64,000 nt of DNA from contig CAILYC010000024.1 in assembly GCA_903838355.1 (NCBI GenBank), positions 1 to 64,000 of the forward strand. Reading direction: 5' to 3'. Each line of letters starts with the position of its first letter. The first letter of the stretch is position 1. The stretch is from an uncultured Burkholderiales bacterium (GTDB taxonomy: Bacteria; Pseudomonadota; Gammaproteobacteria; Burkholderiales; Burkholderiaceae_C). Below are positions 8,053 through 19,930 of the stretch, one piece after another. The position numbers and the translations under genes are program-made. Below the pieces are notes generated by a model. The model made no database searches, had not been told where the DNA came from, and saw only the letters and a list, made by a program, of their open reading frames with translations.

Positions 8053-9670
8053 CACGCTCGTGCCGCCGTCGCAGACCCATCTGGCAGCGCCAGCGTCAAA
8101 CACGGTGGGTGAGCCCGTGTCCAATGCGACGAGGCCAGTCCTTGGGGCTGAGGCCGCACCCATGAATATGAGTTGGTCGCAGTTGCAAGGCTTCTTGGCC
8201 TCAGCGCCTGAATTGCGCGCGCAAGAGGTGACGCCCATCGAGGCAGGTGCGAACGCTGCGAACGCTGCAAGCGCTCCAAGCGCAAGGCCCTTGATCGAAC
8301 GGGTGCAAACGGACTCGCGAGCGCTCTTGCCGGGAGACCTCTTTGTTGCGCTCAAGGGCGAGACGTTTGACGGGCATGATTTTTTGGGGCAAGCCAAAGC
8401 GCGGGGCGCTGTGGGTGCCGTCGCTCAGTCTGGTCTTGCCGCCGCTGGCTTGGCCGGCTTTGAGGTCGAGGACTCCACCCGCGCTTTGGGTGAAATCGCC
8501 CTTGCATGGCGCGCCCAATTTGACTTGGGCTTGATTGCCGTCACCGGCAGCAACGGCAAAACCACCGTGACCCAAATGATTGCCCGTGTGCTGTTTGCTT
8601 GGGCTGGGGAGAACGCCTTGGCCACAAGAGGCAACTTCAACAATGCCATCGGTGTGCCACTCACCTTGCTTCGGTTGCGCGCGCATCACCGTGTTGGGGT
8701 GCTGGAGTTGGGCATGAACCATGAGGGTGAAATTGACCGCTTGGCGAGATGGGTTCGACCACGGGTGGCGCTTGTGAACAACGCCCAACGCGAGCACCAA
8801 GAATTCATGGGCAGCGTCAAAGCGGTGGCGATTGAAAATGGTCATGTCTTGGAAGTCTTGCCCGCAGATGGGGTGGCCGTCTTTCCCATGGACGACCCCT
8901 TCGCGCCACTTTGGGTCAACATGGCCCAAGGTGCTCAATGCTGTCGCTTTGGCCGAACGCCAGGTGCACAGGTGCAACTTTTGAGTCACGTCTGGGTGGA
9001 AGATCACTACGCCATGCGGGTGTTGACACCAAAGGGTGAGTTGATGCTCGATCTGCACATGGCAGGTGAGCACCATGTGGACAATGCACTGGCCTGTGTG
9101 GCTTGTTGTGTGAGTCTAGGCGTGCCATTGAGCGCCGTCTCGCAAGGTTTGTCCGCCTTCCAAGCCGTGTCGGGGCGCGGGCAAATGCACCGCGTGATCA
9201 ACCCAACCCGTAACTTCACCTTGGTCGACGACACCTACAACGCCAATCCCGATTCGGTCTTGGCCGCCATCGATGTGCTCAAAAATTTGCCCCAACCCAC
9301 GGTCTTGGTGCTGGGTGACATGGGAGAGGTCGGTGAGCACGGGGAGCGCTTCCACAAGGAGGTGGGGACGTATGCTCGCTCTTGTGGCATCGATGTGCTC
9401 CTCACCTTGGGGGAGTTGTCCGTCTCGAGTGCTCAGGCCTTTGACGAGACATCGACTGACGCTAAAACAGGAGTCGCAACTTCTAAAGCGAGTCCTCGCG
9501 CCTTTGTTGACAGCGCCGAGGGCTTGGCTCAACTGCTTGCAGAGCTCGATGCTCAACTGCTCAGCGCCAAGAGCATTGTGGTCAAAGGCTCACGCTTCAT
9601 GCGCATGGAGCGCATCGTTGAACATGTTTTATCGCAGCACGCCAACCCAAAGGACAGCCCATGCTCTTGA
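8045..9670 (+). CDS. murF: UDP-MurNAc-tripeptide:D-Ala-D-Ala ligase MurF
   Basis: Mur ligase that completes the UDP-MurNAc-pentapeptide. The P-loop GSNGKTT and the later [17 protein letters not shown] and [12 protein letters not shown] segments are MurF signatures. The GTG at 8045, with GGGAG just upstream and an 8-bp overlap with murE, is chosen here (541 residues). An ATG at 8162 giving MNMSWSQLQ would make a 502-residue protein that fits the family N-terminus better; residues before it are Ala/Pro/Thr-rich and could be linker left from an ancestral MurE-MurF fusion. It overlaps mraY by 10 bp. Confidence 0.95.
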   Translation: MLNTLVPPSQTHLAAPASNTVGEPVSNATRPVLGAEAAPMNMSWSQLQGFLASAPELRAQEVTPIEAGANAANAASAPSARPLIERVQTDSRALLPGDLFVALKGETFDGHDFLGQAKARGAVGAVAQSGLAAAGLAGFEVEDSTRALGEIALAWRAQFDLGLIAVTGSNGKTTVTQMIARVLFAWAGENALATRGNFNNAIGVPLTLLRLRAHHRVGVLELGMNHEGEIDRLARWVRPRVALVNNAQREHQEFMGSVKAVAIENGHVLEVLPADGVAVFPMDDPFAPLWVNMAQGAQCCRFGRTPGAQVQLLSHVWVEDHYAMRVLTPKGELMLDLHMAGEHHVDNALACVACCVSLGVPLSAVSQGLSAFQAVSGRGQMHRVINPTRNFTLVDDTYNANPDSVLAAIDVLKNLPQPTVLVLGDMGEVGEHGERFHKEVGTYARSCGIDVLLTLGELSVSSAQAFDETSTDAKTGVATSKASPRAFVDSAEGLAQLLAELDAQLLSAKSIVVKGSRFMRMERIVEHVLSQHANPKDSPCS

Positions 9671-10839
9671 TCTTGGCCCAATGGCTGCAAAGTTTGTCGC
9701 CTGAATTGGGTTTTTTCCGGGTCTTTCAATACATCACCTTTCGCGCAGTGATGGCCGCATTGACCGCTTTGTTGATCGGTTTGGCCGCGGGGCCATATGT
9801 GATTCGGCGTTTGACGGAGCTCAAAATTGGCCAACCGATTCGTGAATACGCCATGCAAAGTCACTTGAGCAAATCGGGAACACCCACCATGGGCGGGGTG
9901 CTGATTTTGATTGGTATCGCGGTGGCGACGATGTTGTGGTCAGATTGGTCCAACCGCTTTGTTTGGATTGTGATGGCGGTTACCTTTGGATTTGGCGCCA
10001 TCGGTTGGGTCGATGATTGGCGAAAAGTGGTACGCAAAGATCCCGAGGGCATGCGCTCAAGTGAAAAGTACTTCTGGCAGTCGGCCATTGGACTTCTTGC
10101 CGCACTTTACTTGGTCTTTAGCATTTCAGAGAGCAGCAACTACAAAGTGGTGGAGTTGTTTTGGAGTTGGGTCTCATCAGGCTTTGATTTGAGTTTACCG
10201 CCCAAAGCGGGTTTGATGTTGCCCTTCATGAAAGAGGTGAGCTACCCCCTGGGTGTTCTCGGCTTTGTGGTGCTCACCTATTTGGTGATTGTGGGCTCGA
10301 GCAATGCCGTCAATTTGACCGATGGGCTCGACGGCTTGGCCATCATGCCGGTGGTGATGGTGGGCTCGGCCCTGGGGGTGTTTGCCTATGTGACGGGCAG
10401 CTCAGTTTATTCTCGCTACCTCATCATTCCTTATATCCCGGGTGCCGGGGAATTGTTGATTTTTTGTGCAGCCTTGGCCGGTGCAGGGTTGGCTTTTTTG
10501 TGGTTCAACACCCACCCCGCTCAGGTGTTCATGGGGGATGTGGGCGCGCTCGCCCTCGGTGCTGCACTGGGGACCGTTGCCGTCATTGTCCGTCAAGAGA
10601 TTGTGCTCTCCATCATGGGCGGGATCTTTGTGGTGGAGGCCTTGTCGGTGATGCTGCAAGTGTCTTACTTCAAATACACCAAGAAAAAATATGGTGAGGG
10701 TCGACGCATCTTGAAGATGGCACCCCTTCACCACCATTTTGAAAAAATCGGGTGGCCCGAAACACAAGTGGTGGTGCGCTTTTGGATCATCACCATGCTG
10801 CTGTGCTTGGTGGGTTTATCTACCTTGAAGTTGAGATAA
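9661..10839 (+). CDS. mraY: Phospho-MurNAc-pentapeptide translocase MraY
   Basis: A polytopic inner-membrane enzyme (392 residues, about ten transmembrane helices) that moves phospho-MurNAc-pentapeptide onto undecaprenyl phosphate to make lipid I. Conserved active-site parts are seen: [10 protein letters not shown] near residue 218, FMGDVG near 290 and APLHHHFE near 353. Length is slightly above E. coli MraY (360). It overlaps murF at its start; murD begins 8 bp after its stop. Confidence 0.97.
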   Translation: MLLILAQWLQSLSPELGFFRVFQYITFRAVMAALTALLIGLAAGPYVIRRLTELKIGQPIREYAMQSHLSKSGTPTMGGVLILIGIAVATMLWSDWSNRFVWIVMAVTFGFGAIGWVDDWRKVVRKDPEGMRSSEKYFWQSAIGLLAALYLVFSISESSNYKVVELFWSWVSSGFDLSLPPKAGLMLPFMKEVSYPLGVLGFVVLTYLVIVGSSNAVNLTDGLDGLAIMPVVMVGSALGVFAYVTGSSVYSRYLIIPYIPGAGELLIFCAALAGAGLAFLWFNTHPAQVFMGDVGALALGAALGTVAVIVRQEIVLSIMGGIFVVEALSVMLQVSYFKYTKKKYGEGRRILKMAPLHHHFEKIGWPETQVVVRFWIITMLLCLVGLSTLKLR

Positions 10840-10847
10840 GACATCAC

Positions 10848-12791
10848 ATGCTCACCCTCGCTCATCAAAACTTGCTCATCTTGGGACTTGGCGACTCAGG
10901 TCTGGCCATGGCCCAGTGGGGGGTGTTTTGTGGGGCAAACGTGTGGGTGGCGGACAACCGAGAAGACCCCCCCCAACTTCAGGCCTTGAGGCGAGAGCTC
11001 CCCCAGGCCCAGTTTGTGTGTGCGAGTTTGGACGAGCAGCTCCTCACCCAAGCGCATTTTGATGGGGTCTTCAAGAGTCCAGGTCTGAGCCCCCAGAGTC
11101 TGAGCAAGCTGTGGCAAGCCGCAGCAGCTCAGGGCGTGCGCACGGGCAATGAGTTGACGCTGTTTGCTCAGGCGCTCAATGAGCTCAAGGCGGCAGGGCA
11201 CTATCAACCCGATGTCCTCGTGGTTACCGGCACCAATGGCAAGACGACCGTGACCCGTTTGTGCGCCCAGATGCTGCAAAAAGCCAAAAAGCGTGTCGCG
11301 GTTGCGGGCAACATCGGCCCGACACTGTTGGGCACCTTGCGCGCGCATTTGACGCACGGGGACTTGGAGGCATTGCGAGACCTTCACACCAAAGGTCGCC
11401 AGAGGGCCGAGCTTGAGCAAGCACAGCCCGTGATGGTCCTCAATGTCGCCATTGCAGATGCAGGCTTGCACACAGACAACGCTTTACCTGAGAACGTGGT
11501 GCAAGGGGGCGAACTCGCGCGGGCCGCTGACGCGTATTTGGAGGAAACACTCGAGGCGCCTCACAACGCGCTCCATTCGGTTCTCGAAGCGGAGTCTTTT
11601 GCGGCAAGTGAAGACATTGAAAACATTGAAGACCCTAAAGCCGTCGATGACGAGGGCGTGGACCGCGAGGAGACGACCCAGGCCACTGCAGTTGAGTCGA
11701 TTGTGGTGAGCCCGGAGCCTATTCACAGTTGGGCAAGCGAGCACGCTTTGCCGGATGTCTGGGTGCTCGAGATCTCGAGCTTTCAGGCCTTTGGGGTCAC
11801 TGAGTTTGAGCCCACCGCTGCGGTGATCCTCAACATCACCGAAGACCATTTGGATTGGCACGCAGACATGAAGGAGTATCGCGCTGCCAAAGTGGGACTT
11901 TTTGCCGCGCAAACCTGCCGCATTATCCACCGCGATGACCCCGAGATGCTGGCCTTGCGGCCGAACTTGAGCGCCAAATCGGCAGGCTTTAAACCCAATA
12001 GCGCATGGGGACGAAGAGCGCGTGAAGCACTGCCCAAATGGGTTGAGTACGGTGCAGGGGCCCCAGAGCGGGGTGGAGACTTTGGCATCGAGCAAGGCGC
12101 CGGTATGACTTGGCTCGTGCGAGCCCACGACGACGAGCCGGGGGTGAAGCCCGACCCCACAAGTCTGGAGGGCTTGCCCACGCAGCGCTTGATGCCTTTG
12201 GATGCGCTCAAGATTCGCGGCCCACACAATGCGCTCAATGCCATGGCGGCTTTGGCGCTCGCGTGCACAACGCGCGCCCACATGGCGCCTCTCTTGCATG
12301 CCTTGAAAGATTATGGCGGTGAGGCACATCGCCTCCAAACCATCCGGGTCTTGGACGGCGTACAGTATGTGGACGACAGCAAGGGCACCAATGTGGGGGC
12401 CACCTGTGCCGCCTTGGCCGCCTTGGGTCAAGAGGGACCCTTGGTCGTGATTTTAGGGGGTGTGGGAAAGGGCCAAGACTTTTCACCCCTTTTGGAGCCG
12501 GTTGCCAAGTGCGTGCGTGCGGTGATTTTGATGGGCGAGGATGGCCCCAAAATCAAACACGTGCTCGAGCCCCTGGGTAAAACCATGATCACGGTACAAA
12601 GCATGGCGCAAGCCGTCGTGGTGGCTCAGGAGTTGGCCAAGAGCGGAGATGCTGTCTTGCTGTCGCCGGCGTGCGCGAGCTTTGACATGTTCAAGGACTA
12701 TGCGCACCGTGCCCAGGCCTTTCAATTGGCGGTGAACGACTTGGTCGCCGCTCAACCCCACAGTCTTGCTCAGGAGGTCCACCATGGGTGA
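10848..12791 (+). CDS. murD: UDP-MurNAc-L-Ala:D-Glu ligase MurD, with a large internal insertion
   Basis: Mur ligase adding D-glutamate. [10 protein letters not shown] has its ATP-binding lysine at residue 132, and [20 protein letters not shown] and DDSKGTN are MurD motifs. The start is the ATG giving MLTLAHQ; the frame is open further upstream inside mraY but that part is not family-like. The protein has 647 residues against the usual 440-510. Most of the excess lies between GNIG and LEISSFQ (about residues 164-299), normally a linker of about 20. The extra part is Glu/Asp/Ala-rich, notably [15 protein letters not shown]. Catalytic motifs flanking it are intact, so function is probably kept. 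Confidence 0.94.
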   Translation: MLTLAHQNLLILGLGDSGLAMAQWGVFCGANVWVADNREDPPQLQALRRELPQAQFVCASLDEQLLTQAHFDGVFKSPGLSPQSLSKLWQAAAAQGVRTGNELTLFAQALNELKAAGHYQPDVLVVTGTNGKTTVTRLCAQMLQKAKKRVAVAGNIGPTLLGTLRAHLTHGDLEALRDLHTKGRQRAELEQAQPVMVLNVAIADAGLHTDNALPENVVQGGELARAADAYLEETLEAPHNALHSVLEAESFAASEDIENIEDPKAVDDEGVDREETTQATAVESIVVSPEPIHSWASEHALPDVWVLEISSFQAFGVTEFEPTAAVILNITEDHLDWHADMKEYRAAKVGLFAAQTCRIIHRDDPEMLALRPNLSAKSAGFKPNSAWGRRAREALPKWVEYGAGAPERGGDFGIEQGAGMTWLVRAHDDEPGVKPDPTSLEGLPTQRLMPLDALKIRGPHNALNAMAALALACTTRAHMAPLLHALKDYGGEAHRLQTIRVLDGVQYVDDSKGTNVGATCAALAALGQEGPLVVILGGVGKGQDFSPLLEPVAKCVRAVILMGEDGPKIKHVLEPLGKTMITVQSMAQAVVVAQELAKSGDAVLLSPACASFDMFKDYAHRAQAFQLAVNDLVAAQPHSLAQEVHHG

Positions 12792-14070
12792 GGCGCGCGC
12801 GAGCAGGGCTTGGCTGGAGCGTTTGGCTTTTTGGCGAGCCAAGGACCCACAGGGCTCGGATTGGGGTGGCAGCGACGTTTTGCCAGTTCGCGTGCATGGC
12901 GTGCAGTTTTCTGCCACGAGTTCATATCCCGTGCAAGTCAAAGCATTTGATCAACCGCTCCTCTTTGTCACCTTGGGTCTCATGATGTGGGGACTGATCA
13001 TGGTCTATTCGGCCTCGATTGCGATGCCCGACAATCCCAAATTTGCCAACTACGCCCAGACCCATTTTTTGGTGCGCCATTTGTTTTCTTTGGCCTTGTC
13101 GATGATCGCTGGCGCGGCGGCATTCTTGGTGCCACTGCAAACGTGGGAGAAACATGCCAAGCAAATATTTGTTGCGTCTTTGCTCCTGTTGGTCCTGGTG
13201 GTGGTGCCCTATTTGGGGCGCGAGGTCAATGGGGCGAGGCGTTGGATATCACTAGGGGTCATGAATTTTCAGCCCTCCGAGTTGGCCAAATTTGGTGTGC
13301 TGCTTTACGCGGCGGACTACATGGTGAGAAAAATGGAGGTCAAAGAAAAATTCTTCACCTCTGTTGTTCCCATGGCGATTGCTGTTGCGGTGGCGGGGTG
13401 GTTGCTCTTGATGGAGCCCGACATGGGGGCCTTCATGGTGATTGCCGTGATCGCCATGGGCATCTTGTTCTTGGGCGGGGTGAATGCGCGCATGTTCTTT
13501 TTGATCGCGCTTGTGGTGGTCGCGGTGTTTGGCTCCATCATCTATTTTTCCGACTGGCGACGAGAGCGTATTTTTGCTTACCTCGATCCTTGGGGAGAGA
13601 AGTACTCCATGGGCAAAGGATACCAGTTGTCGCACTCACTCATTGCCATTGGTCGTGGTGAGATTTTTGGGGTGGGTTTGGGTGGCAGTGTGGAAAAACT
13701 CCATTGGTTGCCCGAAGCCCACACCGATTTCTTATTGGCCGTGATTGGTGAAGAATTTGGATTTGTGGGCGTTGTTTGTGTGATTGGGCTCTTCATGTGG
13801 CTCACGCGTCGAATCATGTACATCGGGCGACAAGCCATTGCCATGGACCAAGTGTTTGCGGGTCTTTTTGCCCAGGGCGTCGGTATTTGGGTGGGCTTCC
13901 AATCCTTTATCAATGTTGGGGTGAATTTGGGCGCCCTCCCAACCAAGGGACTCACCTTGCCACTGATGAGTTTTGGGGGGTCGGCGATTCTCTTGAATGT
14001 GATCTCCATTGCGGTGGTGATGCGGGTGGATTATGAAAACCGCATCAAAATGCACGGGGGACGGTTATGA
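12784..14070 (+). CDS. ftsW: Septal peptidoglycan polymerase FtsW (SEDS family)
   Basis: A 428-residue SEDS glycosyltransferase with about ten transmembrane helices that polymerises lipid II at the septum as partner of FtsI. Family features include GLIMVYSAS in the first helix, GARRWI with FQPSELAK, and the C-terminal [12 protein letters not shown]. The ATG at 12784 is chosen because a full AGGAGG Shine-Dalgarno sequence precedes it by 6 bp inside the end of murD. The cytoplasmic N-terminal tail of about 55 residues is longer than in E. coli. Confidence 0.97.
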   Translation: MGEARASRAWLERLAFWRAKDPQGSDWGGSDVLPVRVHGVQFSATSSYPVQVKAFDQPLLFVTLGLMMWGLIMVYSASIAMPDNPKFANYAQTHFLVRHLFSLALSMIAGAAAFLVPLQTWEKHAKQIFVASLLLLVLVVVPYLGREVNGARRWISLGVMNFQPSELAKFGVLLYAADYMVRKMEVKEKFFTSVVPMAIAVAVAGWLLLMEPDMGAFMVIAVIAMGILFLGGVNARMFFLIALVVVAVFGSIIYFSDWRRERIFAYLDPWGEKYSMGKGYQLSHSLIAIGRGEIFGVGLGGSVEKLHWLPEAHTDFLLAVIGEEFGFVGVVCVIGLFMWLTRRIMYIGRQAIAMDQVFAGLFAQGVGIWVGFQSFINVGVNLGALPTKGLTLPLMSFGGSAILLNVISIAVVMRVDYENRIKMHGGRL

Positions 14071-15146
14071 GTCCCAAGGCCTTGATCATGGCGGGAGGAA
14101 CTGGCGGGCACATCTTCCCGGGTCTTGCCTTGGCGCAAGCTTTGGGTCGGGACGGTTGGCAAGTCGACTGGTTGGGCACGCAAACGCCGAGCATGGAGAG
14201 CGAGCTCGTGCCCCGCCAAGGTATTGACTTTCATGCGGTGTCCTTTAAAGGGGTGCGTGCCAAAGGTTGGCGCACCAAGATCATGATGCCTTGGGCGCTA
14301 TTGAAGGCTGTGCTTCAAAGTGTGGCCGTCATCAGAAAACTCCAACCCCAAGTCGTGATTGGATTTGGGGGCTATGTGAGTGCGCCAGGGGGTCTTGCAA
14401 GCTGGTTGTGCCGCCGACCATTGGTCCTGCACGAACAAAATTCTATCGCGGGCATGGCCAACCATTACCTGGCGAAGTTGACCTCTCGGGTTTATTGCGC
14501 TTTCCCCCATGCCTTGGCCAAGGGTCAGTGGATTGGCAACCCCTTGCGGGAAGCCTTCAACACGCAGTCCAGCCCCGAAGCCCGATACCAGGCCTTTGCG
14601 GGGCCATTGCGGGTGTTGGTGGTGGGGGGCAGCTTGGGTGCCCAGGCCTTGAACGAATTGGTGCCGGCTGCTTTGGCCTTGATGCCAGAGGCTTCTCGAC
14701 CCCAACTCACCCATCAAAGTGGGGCCCAGCAAATAGAAGCCTTGAGCGCCCGTTATGCGGCATTGGGCTTGACCGATCAAGTGCGAGTCACCGCTTTCAT
14801 TGATGACATGGCCAGCGCCATGGCCGAGGTCGATCTGATCATCTCGCGCGCGGGAGCCAGCACCATCAGCGAGATTGCGGCCATTGGCGTGGCCTCTTTG
14901 TTGGTGCCCTATCCTTTTGCGGTGGACGACCACCAAACCCACAATGCCCAGTTTTTATCGGACTCGGGTGCAGCGTGGCTCATGGCTCAAAACCAGTTGA
15001 CGCCAAACAGCTTGGCCCATTTGTTGGCTGAGTTGTCAAGACCTGGTTTGCTCGCCATGGCACAAAAAGCCCATGCCTTGAGAAAAACCCAGGCCGTAGA
15101 AGTGATGGTCAAGGCCTGTGCACGGCTGGCGGAGGAGGCGGCATGA
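14067..15146 (+). CDS. murG: Lipid II synthase MurG
   Basis: A 359-residue GT28 glycosyltransferase at the inner face of the membrane that adds GlcNAc from UDP-GlcNAc to lipid I. The glycine-rich loop GGTGGH is at residues 10-15; [19 protein letters not shown] and the sugar-nucleotide-binding [10 protein letters not shown] follow. It overlaps ftsW and murC by 4 bp each, indicating translational coupling. Confidence 0.97.
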   Translation: MSPKALIMAGGTGGHIFPGLALAQALGRDGWQVDWLGTQTPSMESELVPRQGIDFHAVSFKGVRAKGWRTKIMMPWALLKAVLQSVAVIRKLQPQVVIGFGGYVSAPGGLASWLCRRPLVLHEQNSIAGMANHYLAKLTSRVYCAFPHALAKGQWIGNPLREAFNTQSSPEARYQAFAGPLRVLVVGGSLGAQALNELVPAALALMPEASRPQLTHQSGAQQIEALSARYAALGLTDQVRVTAFIDDMASAMAEVDLIISRAGASTISEIAAIGVASLLVPYPFAVDDHQTHNAQFLSDSGAAWLMAQNQLTPNSLAHLLAELSRPGLLAMAQKAHALRKTQAVEVMVKACARLAEEAA

Positions 15147-16561
15147 AGCACGCCATCAAACGCATCCATTTTGTGGGCCTAGGGGGGGTGGGCATGAGCG
15201 GCATTGCCGAGGTGCTATTGAATTTGGGCTATGAGGTGTCGGGCTCGGACTTGAACGATTCGGCCGTTCTCAAGCGACTCGCTTCTTTGGGCGTGCAGAC
15301 CTATATTGGGCACGCCGCTGAGCACATGAAAGGCGCTGACGCTGTGGTGATTTCTACTGCGGTGTCTGAAGACAACCCCGAGGTCATTCAAGCCCATGCC
15401 AAGCTCATTCCCGTGGTTCCGAGGGCGGTGATGCTCGCGGAGTTGATGCGCCTTAAAACGGGAATTGCCATTGCCGGCACCCATGGCAAGACCACCACCA
15501 CGAGTTTGGTGACAAGTGTCTTGGCCCAAGCAGGCCTAGACCCGACCTTTGTGATTGGCGGGCGACTCAACAGCGCGGGTGCCAATGCCAAATTGGGCTC
15601 GGGCGACTACATCGTGGTCGAAGCCGATGAGTCCGATGCATCGTTTCTCAACTTGCTCCCCATCATGGCGGTGGTGACCAATATCGATGAAGATCACATG
15701 CAGACTTACGGGCACGATTTTGAGAAACTCAAAAACGCTTTCATCGAATTTCTCCACCGCATGCCGTTTTATGGTGCAGCGGTGCTGTGCCTGGATGACC
15801 CGGCCGTCACTTCGATTTTGCCCTCGGTGAGTCGCCCCATCACCACCTATGGACTGAGCGAGGGTGCACAAGTGCGCGCCGTGGATGTGCGGGCCGTGGG
15901 CACGCGCATGCACTTTAACGTGGTGCGCAGCAACGGCGTCACGCTGCCGAGCTTAAAGATTGATTTGAATTTGCCAGGGATTCACAATGTCAGAAACGCG
16001 CTGGCAGCCATTGCCATTGCGGTCGAGCTCAATATTCCCGATGAAGCGGTGCAAGCGGCACTCCAAAATTTCTCCGGTGTGGGTCGGCGTTTTCAAAACC
16101 ACGGGCCAGTTCTGGCCAAAGGCGGTGGGCACTTTACCTTGATTGAAGATTATGGGCATCACCCCGTGGAGTTGCGTGCCACGATTGAGGCCGCACGCGG
16201 TGCTTTCCCCAAAAGTCGTTTGCTCTTGGCCTTTCAGCCCCACCGTTACACCCGCACGCGCGACTGCTTTGAAGACTTTGTGCGCGTGCTGCAATTGGCC
16301 GACTGGGTGTGCTTGACCCAAGTCTATGCCGCCGGTGAGGCTCCCATCGTGGCCGCCGACTCGCGAGCATTGATGCGCAGTTTGCGCATACAAGGTTTTG
16401 AGCAAGTGGCCCTTGCCCAGTCTTTAGAAGACATCAGCGACTTCATGTTGTCGCTTGCCAAAGAGGGTGATGTGGTGATGTGCTTGGGAGCGGGCTCCAT
16501 TGGTCAAGTGCCCGGCCTCATGAAGGCCAGTGCGGCAATTTCAGCCAAGGAGGCCGTATGA
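15143..16561 (+). CDS. murC: UDP-MurNAc:L-alanine ligase MurC
   Basis: A 472-residue Mur ligase adding the first amino acid of the stem peptide. N-terminal [15 protein letters not shown] is the UDP-binding Rossmann glycine loop, GTHGKTTTT has its ATP-binding lysine at residue 116, and DYGHHPVE lies in the C-terminal domain. Length is normal. Its TGA overlaps the ATG chosen for ddl. Confidence 0.97.
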   Translation: MKHAIKRIHFVGLGGVGMSGIAEVLLNLGYEVSGSDLNDSAVLKRLASLGVQTYIGHAAEHMKGADAVVISTAVSEDNPEVIQAHAKLIPVVPRAVMLAELMRLKTGIAIAGTHGKTTTTSLVTSVLAQAGLDPTFVIGGRLNSAGANAKLGSGDYIVVEADESDASFLNLLPIMAVVTNIDEDHMQTYGHDFEKLKNAFIEFLHRMPFYGAAVLCLDDPAVTSILPSVSRPITTYGLSEGAQVRAVDVRAVGTRMHFNVVRSNGVTLPSLKIDLNLPGIHNVRNALAAIAIAVELNIPDEAVQAALQNFSGVGRRFQNHGPVLAKGGGHFTLIEDYGHHPVELRATIEAARGAFPKSRLLLAFQPHRYTRTRDCFEDFVRVLQLADWVCLTQVYAAGEAPIVAADSRALMRSLRIQGFEQVALAQSLEDISDFMLSLAKEGDVVMCLGAGSIGQVPGLMKASAAISAKEAV

Positions 16562-17661
16562 GCATATCCGGGCGCGCACCGATGCCAACAGGGCTGGGCC
16601 CCCAAGACAAAGTGGCCGTGCTCATGGGCGGCCAATCCATGGAGCGGAAGATATCGCTCATGTCGGGTCAAGGCGTTCTTGAGGCCTTGCGTTCGCGTGG
16701 GGTGAATGCGCACGCCTTTGATCCCGCGAGCCAGCCTTTGCAAGAGTTGGTGGCCCAAGGTTTTACGAGGGCCTTCATCACCTTGCACGGTCGTATGGGG
16801 GAAGATGGTACTGTCCAAGGTGCGTTGGAGCTTCTTGGGGTACCTTACACGGGATCTGGCGTCATGGCATCGGCCTTGGCGATGGACAAAGTGATGACCA
16901 AGCGGGTCTGGAACGCCATGGGGCTGCGCACCCCCGAGAGCCGGGTACTGGGTGAGGCGGATTTTGCGTCCACCAGCGCGCAGGGGTCGGGTGCATCGGG
17001 GGTGCCCGGGGTGCCTGCTGTGGATCTGGCCATGCGCAGCAAGCTCGAAGAGATTGCTGCACAGCTGGGCTACCCCCTGATCGTCAAGCCCCCGCATGAG
17101 GGATCCTCCATTGGGGTGAGCCGGGTTCACGACTTGAGCGAGTTTGCGCGCGCCGTGGTGTTGGCGAGAAAGTACGACCACCAAGTCTTGTGTGAGCAGT
17201 TCATTGTGGGTCTCGAGCTCACCTGCCCGCTGCTGGGCGCAGGCATCCATGCAAAAGCGCTGCCGGTGGTGAAAATTGACGCGCCGCAAGGTGATTATGA
17301 TTTTGAGAACAAATACTTCACCGATGCGGTGAAGTACGCCTGCCCAAGCGGCTTGCCCATAGACGTGGAAAAAGCGGTCCAGGATTTGTCCTTGGCAGCC
17401 TACCAGGCCTTGGGTTGTCGGGGCTGGGGGCGTGCGGACTTGATGTGGTGCAGCAACCGCGGGCTGCCTTTTTTGCTCGAGATGAACACCTCTCCTGGCA
17501 TGACCTCGCACTCCTTGGTGCCGATGTCGGCCAAGGCTGCGGGTTTGAGTTACGAGGACTTGTGCTTGAAGATTTTGAGTTTGGCACAACTGGGCACGCA
17601 GACCCAGACGCCTGAGGGGGCGACGGGCGACGCTTTGGCAGATCGGGGAGGGCAGGCATGA
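16558..17661 (+). CDS. ddl: D-alanine:D-alanine ligase
   Basis: An ATP-grasp enzyme (367 residues) making the D-Ala-D-Ala dipeptide used by Mur[18 protein letters not shown] is the N-terminal signature, followed by [18 protein letters not shown], the ATP-binding [18 protein letters not shown] and the C-terminal EMNTSPGMT. The ATG at 16558 overlaps the murC stop by 4 bp. A Gly/Ser/Ala/Pro-rich insertion (about residues 137-160) makes it longer than the usual 310. FtsQ follows with a 4-bp overlap. Confidence 0.95.
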   Translation: MSISGRAPMPTGLGPQDKVAVLMGGQSMERKISLMSGQGVLEALRSRGVNAHAFDPASQPLQELVAQGFTRAFITLHGRMGEDGTVQGALELLGVPYTGSGVMASALAMDKVMTKRVWNAMGLRTPESRVLGEADFASTSAQGSGASGVPGVPAVDLAMRSKLEEIAAQLGYPLIVKPPHEGSSIGVSRVHDLSEFARAVVLARKYDHQVLCEQFIVGLELTCPLLGAGIHAKALPVVKIDAPQGDYDFENKYFTDAVKYACPSGLPIDVEKAVQDLSLAAYQALGCRGWGRADLMWCSNRGLPFLLEMNTSPGMTSHSLVPMSAKAAGLSYEDLCLKILSLAQLGTQTQTPEGATGDALADRGGQA

Positions 17662-18470
17662 CGCGTCACATCCGCACCCACCGAGCGCTCGAGCCCGAGC
17701 CCATCGCCGTGGATATTCGGCTCATGCAATTCATGACGCGCTTTTTGATGTCGGTCTTTGGCTTGATGGTGCTCGTCGGAATGATCTGGGGCTTGGTTCG
17801 CTTGCCGCTCTTTTCCATTACCGCCATGACTTTGACTGGGGAGGTCGAGCACAACAACGTCCTCACCATCCGCGCCAATGTGACGCCGCAGATCAGGGGG
17901 AACTTTTTCACCGTCGATTTGGCCCGTGCCCAACAAACCTTTCAATCCATTCCTTGGGTGCGCAAAGCGGTGGTCGAGAGAGAGTTTCCCAACCGCATTC
18001 GGGTGACTTTGCTCGAGCACAAGCCTGTGGCGTTTTGGGGGCAAGAGGGAGAGGGGCGTCTGCTCAACGCGCAAGGCGAAGTGTTTGATGCCAATTGGGG
18101 AGAAGTCGATGAGGACGGCTTGCCCAAGTTAAAGGGCCCCGATAACCAATCGGGCCTGGTGCTACAGGTGTTTGATCTGGTCAGGCCTGAGTTTAAAAAA
18201 ATGGGTTTGGATGTGATTGAACTCAATTTGAGTGAGCGTGGCAGTTGGAGCGCGCGGCTCACCAACGGCGGCATGGTGGAGATAGGGCGCGGCGAGCCCC
18301 AAGAGATCGTCTCTCGGGTGAGCAACTTTACGAAAACCTTGCCGCAGGTGAGTGAACGCTATGACCGACAAGTCAGCGCGTTGGAATCTGCAGATTTACG
18401 CCACGACCATGGCTATGCCCTTCGTTTGAAGGGCATCACCACCGTGGACTCACAAACGTTGAAGAGGTAA
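17658..18470 (+). CDS. ftsQ: Cell division protein FtsQ
   Basis: A 270-residue bitopic membrane protein with a cytoplasmic N-terminus, one transmembrane segment (about residues 26-48) and a periplasmic POTRA domain starting near [16 protein letters not shown], followed by [17 protein letters not shown]. FtsQ links FtsK to FtsL/FtsB at the septum. Position between ddl and ftsA is canonical, and length is typical. Confidence 0.95.
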   Translation: MTRHIRTHRALEPEPIAVDIRLMQFMTRFLMSVFGLMVLVGMIWGLVRLPLFSITAMTLTGEVEHNNVLTIRANVTPQIRGNFFTVDLARAQQTFQSIPWVRKAVVEREFPNRIRVTLLEHKPVAFWGQEGEGRLLNAQGEVFDANWGEVDEDGLPKLKGPDNQSGLVLQVFDLVRPEFKKMGLDVIELNLSERGSWSARLTNGGMVEIGRGEPQEIVSRVSNFTKTLPQVSERYDRQVSALESADLRHDHGYALRLKGITTVDSQTLKR

Positions 18471-18483
18471 GTCAGGGGTCATT

Positions 18484-19713
18484 ATGGCAAAAGAGTACAA
18501 AGATTTGGTGATCGGTTTGGACATTGGCACGAGCAAAGTGATGGTCGTGGTGGCCGAGGTGCTCGCTGGCGGTGAGCTCAAAATAGCAGGCCTGGGTGTG
18601 TCACAAAGCAATGGCTTAAAGCGTGGCGTGGTGGTCAACATTGATGCCACCGTGCAAAGCATTCAACAAGCGCTCAAAGAGGCGGAGTTGATGGCCGACT
18701 GCAAGATCACACGGGTCTACACCGGCATCACGGGCAGTCACATTCGCGGCATCAACTCGAGCGGCATGGTTGCGGTCAAGGACCGAGAGGTCACCGCACC
18801 GGACGTGGCGCGCGTGGTCGAGACGGCCAAAGCCATCAATATCTCCACCGATCAACGCCTCTTGCTGGTCGAGCCACAAGAGTTTGTGATCGACGGCCAA
18901 GATGTCAAAGAGCCCATCGGCATGAGCGGCATCCGTCTTGAAGCCAAGGTGCACATCGTGACCGGTGCGCAAAGCGCAGCAGAAAACATCATGAAGTGTG
19001 TGCGCCGCTGTGGCTTGGATGTTGACATGCTCATGCTCAACCCATTGGCCTCGAGCCGCTCGGTGCTCACCAACGATGAAAAAGAGTTGGGCGTGGCATT
19101 GGTGGACATTGGGGCGGGCACGACCGACGTGGCGATTTTTACAGGCGGAGCCATTCGGCACACCGCGGTGATTCCCATCGCCGGTGACTTGATCACGAGC
19201 GACATTGCCATGGCACTCAGAACCCCCACCAAAGACGCCGAGGACATCAAGGTTGAGTCTGGTTACGCCAAACAACTGTTGGCCGATCCCGAGGTCCAAG
19301 TGGAGGTCCCGGGCCTCGGAGACCGAGGACCGCGCATGCTCAGCCGACAAGCCTTGGCCGGGGTGATTGAGCCACGGGTCGAAGAGATTTATGCCTTGGT
19401 GCAACAAGTGATTCGAGACTCCGGGTTTGAAGAGGTGCTGTCTTCAGGGATAGTGATCACGGGCGGCTGTGCGTTGATGCCCGGCATGGTGGAGCTCGGC
19501 GAGGACATCTTTTTAAAGCCCGTGCGCCGTGGTGTGCCCAATTACGCCGGCGCTTTGGCCGACATGGTCTCGCAACCCAGAGCCGCCACGGTCATGGGAC
19601 TCCTTGAGGAGGCCCGCATGGGGCGCTTGAGGGGATTCAAGGTCGCACAAAAGAATGGTTCGATGAAGACGGCCTTTGGTGCGGTCAAAGACTGGTTTGT
19701 GGGGAATTTCTAA
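18484..19713 (+). CDS. ftsA: Cell division protein FtsA
   Basis: A 409-residue actin-like ATPase that tethers FtsZ to the membrane. GLDIGTSKV is the phosphate-1 motif and VDIGAGTTDVAIF the phosphate-2 motif; ITGGCALMPGM is the adenosine motif, and the 1C region is present. The C-terminus ends in a short hydrophobic/basic helix (VKDWFVGNF) suitable as the membrane-targeting sequence. An AGGGG Shine-Dalgarno sequence lies just upstream. Confidence 0.97.
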   Translation: MAKEYKDLVIGLDIGTSKVMVVVAEVLAGGELKIAGLGVSQSNGLKRGVVVNIDATVQSIQQALKEAELMADCKITRVYTGITGSHIRGINSSGMVAVKDREVTAPDVARVVETAKAINISTDQRLLLVEPQEFVIDGQDVKEPIGMSGIRLEAKVHIVTGAQSAAENIMKCVRRCGLDVDMLMLNPLASSRSVLTNDEKELGVALVDIGAGTTDVAIFTGGAIRHTAVIPIAGDLITSDIAMALRTPTKDAEDIKVESGYAKQLLADPEVQVEVPGLGDRGPRMLSRQALAGVIEPRVEEIYALVQQVIRDSGFEEVLSSGIVITGGCALMPGMVELGEDIFLKPVRRGVPNYAGALADMVSQPRAATVMGLLEEARMGRLRGFKVAQKNGSMKTAFGAVKDWFVGNF

Positions 19714-19930
19714 TGACCAATGCAATGACACTGTCAATTCCCCAACGCGCCGTCAAGTCTCACGGTGGCGAGCACTTGCCGCTGGCCCCACCCAAATTGA
19801 GTGGCAGCGGATGAAGGCCTGCTGCAAACAGCTGGGACGGGCAACACAACAATAATAAAAACAATAAAAACAAAAAATGACAAACAGCAATACAACAAGC
19901 AACTGCAAAAATTGAGAATGGGAGTTAAAA
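19714..19930 (+). promoter_or_regulatory. ftsA-ftsZ intergenic region, likely ftsZ leader
   Basis: A 217-bp gap, the longest within this otherwise packed cluster. The right half (about 19850-19915) is strongly A-rich with many AACAA/AATAA runs, likely an unstructured leader that favours ribosome loading, and GGGAG sits at 19920-19924 before the ftsZ ATG. Burkholderiales often have a separate ftsZ promoter here, but I see no convincing -35/-10 pair. Confidence 0.4.
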
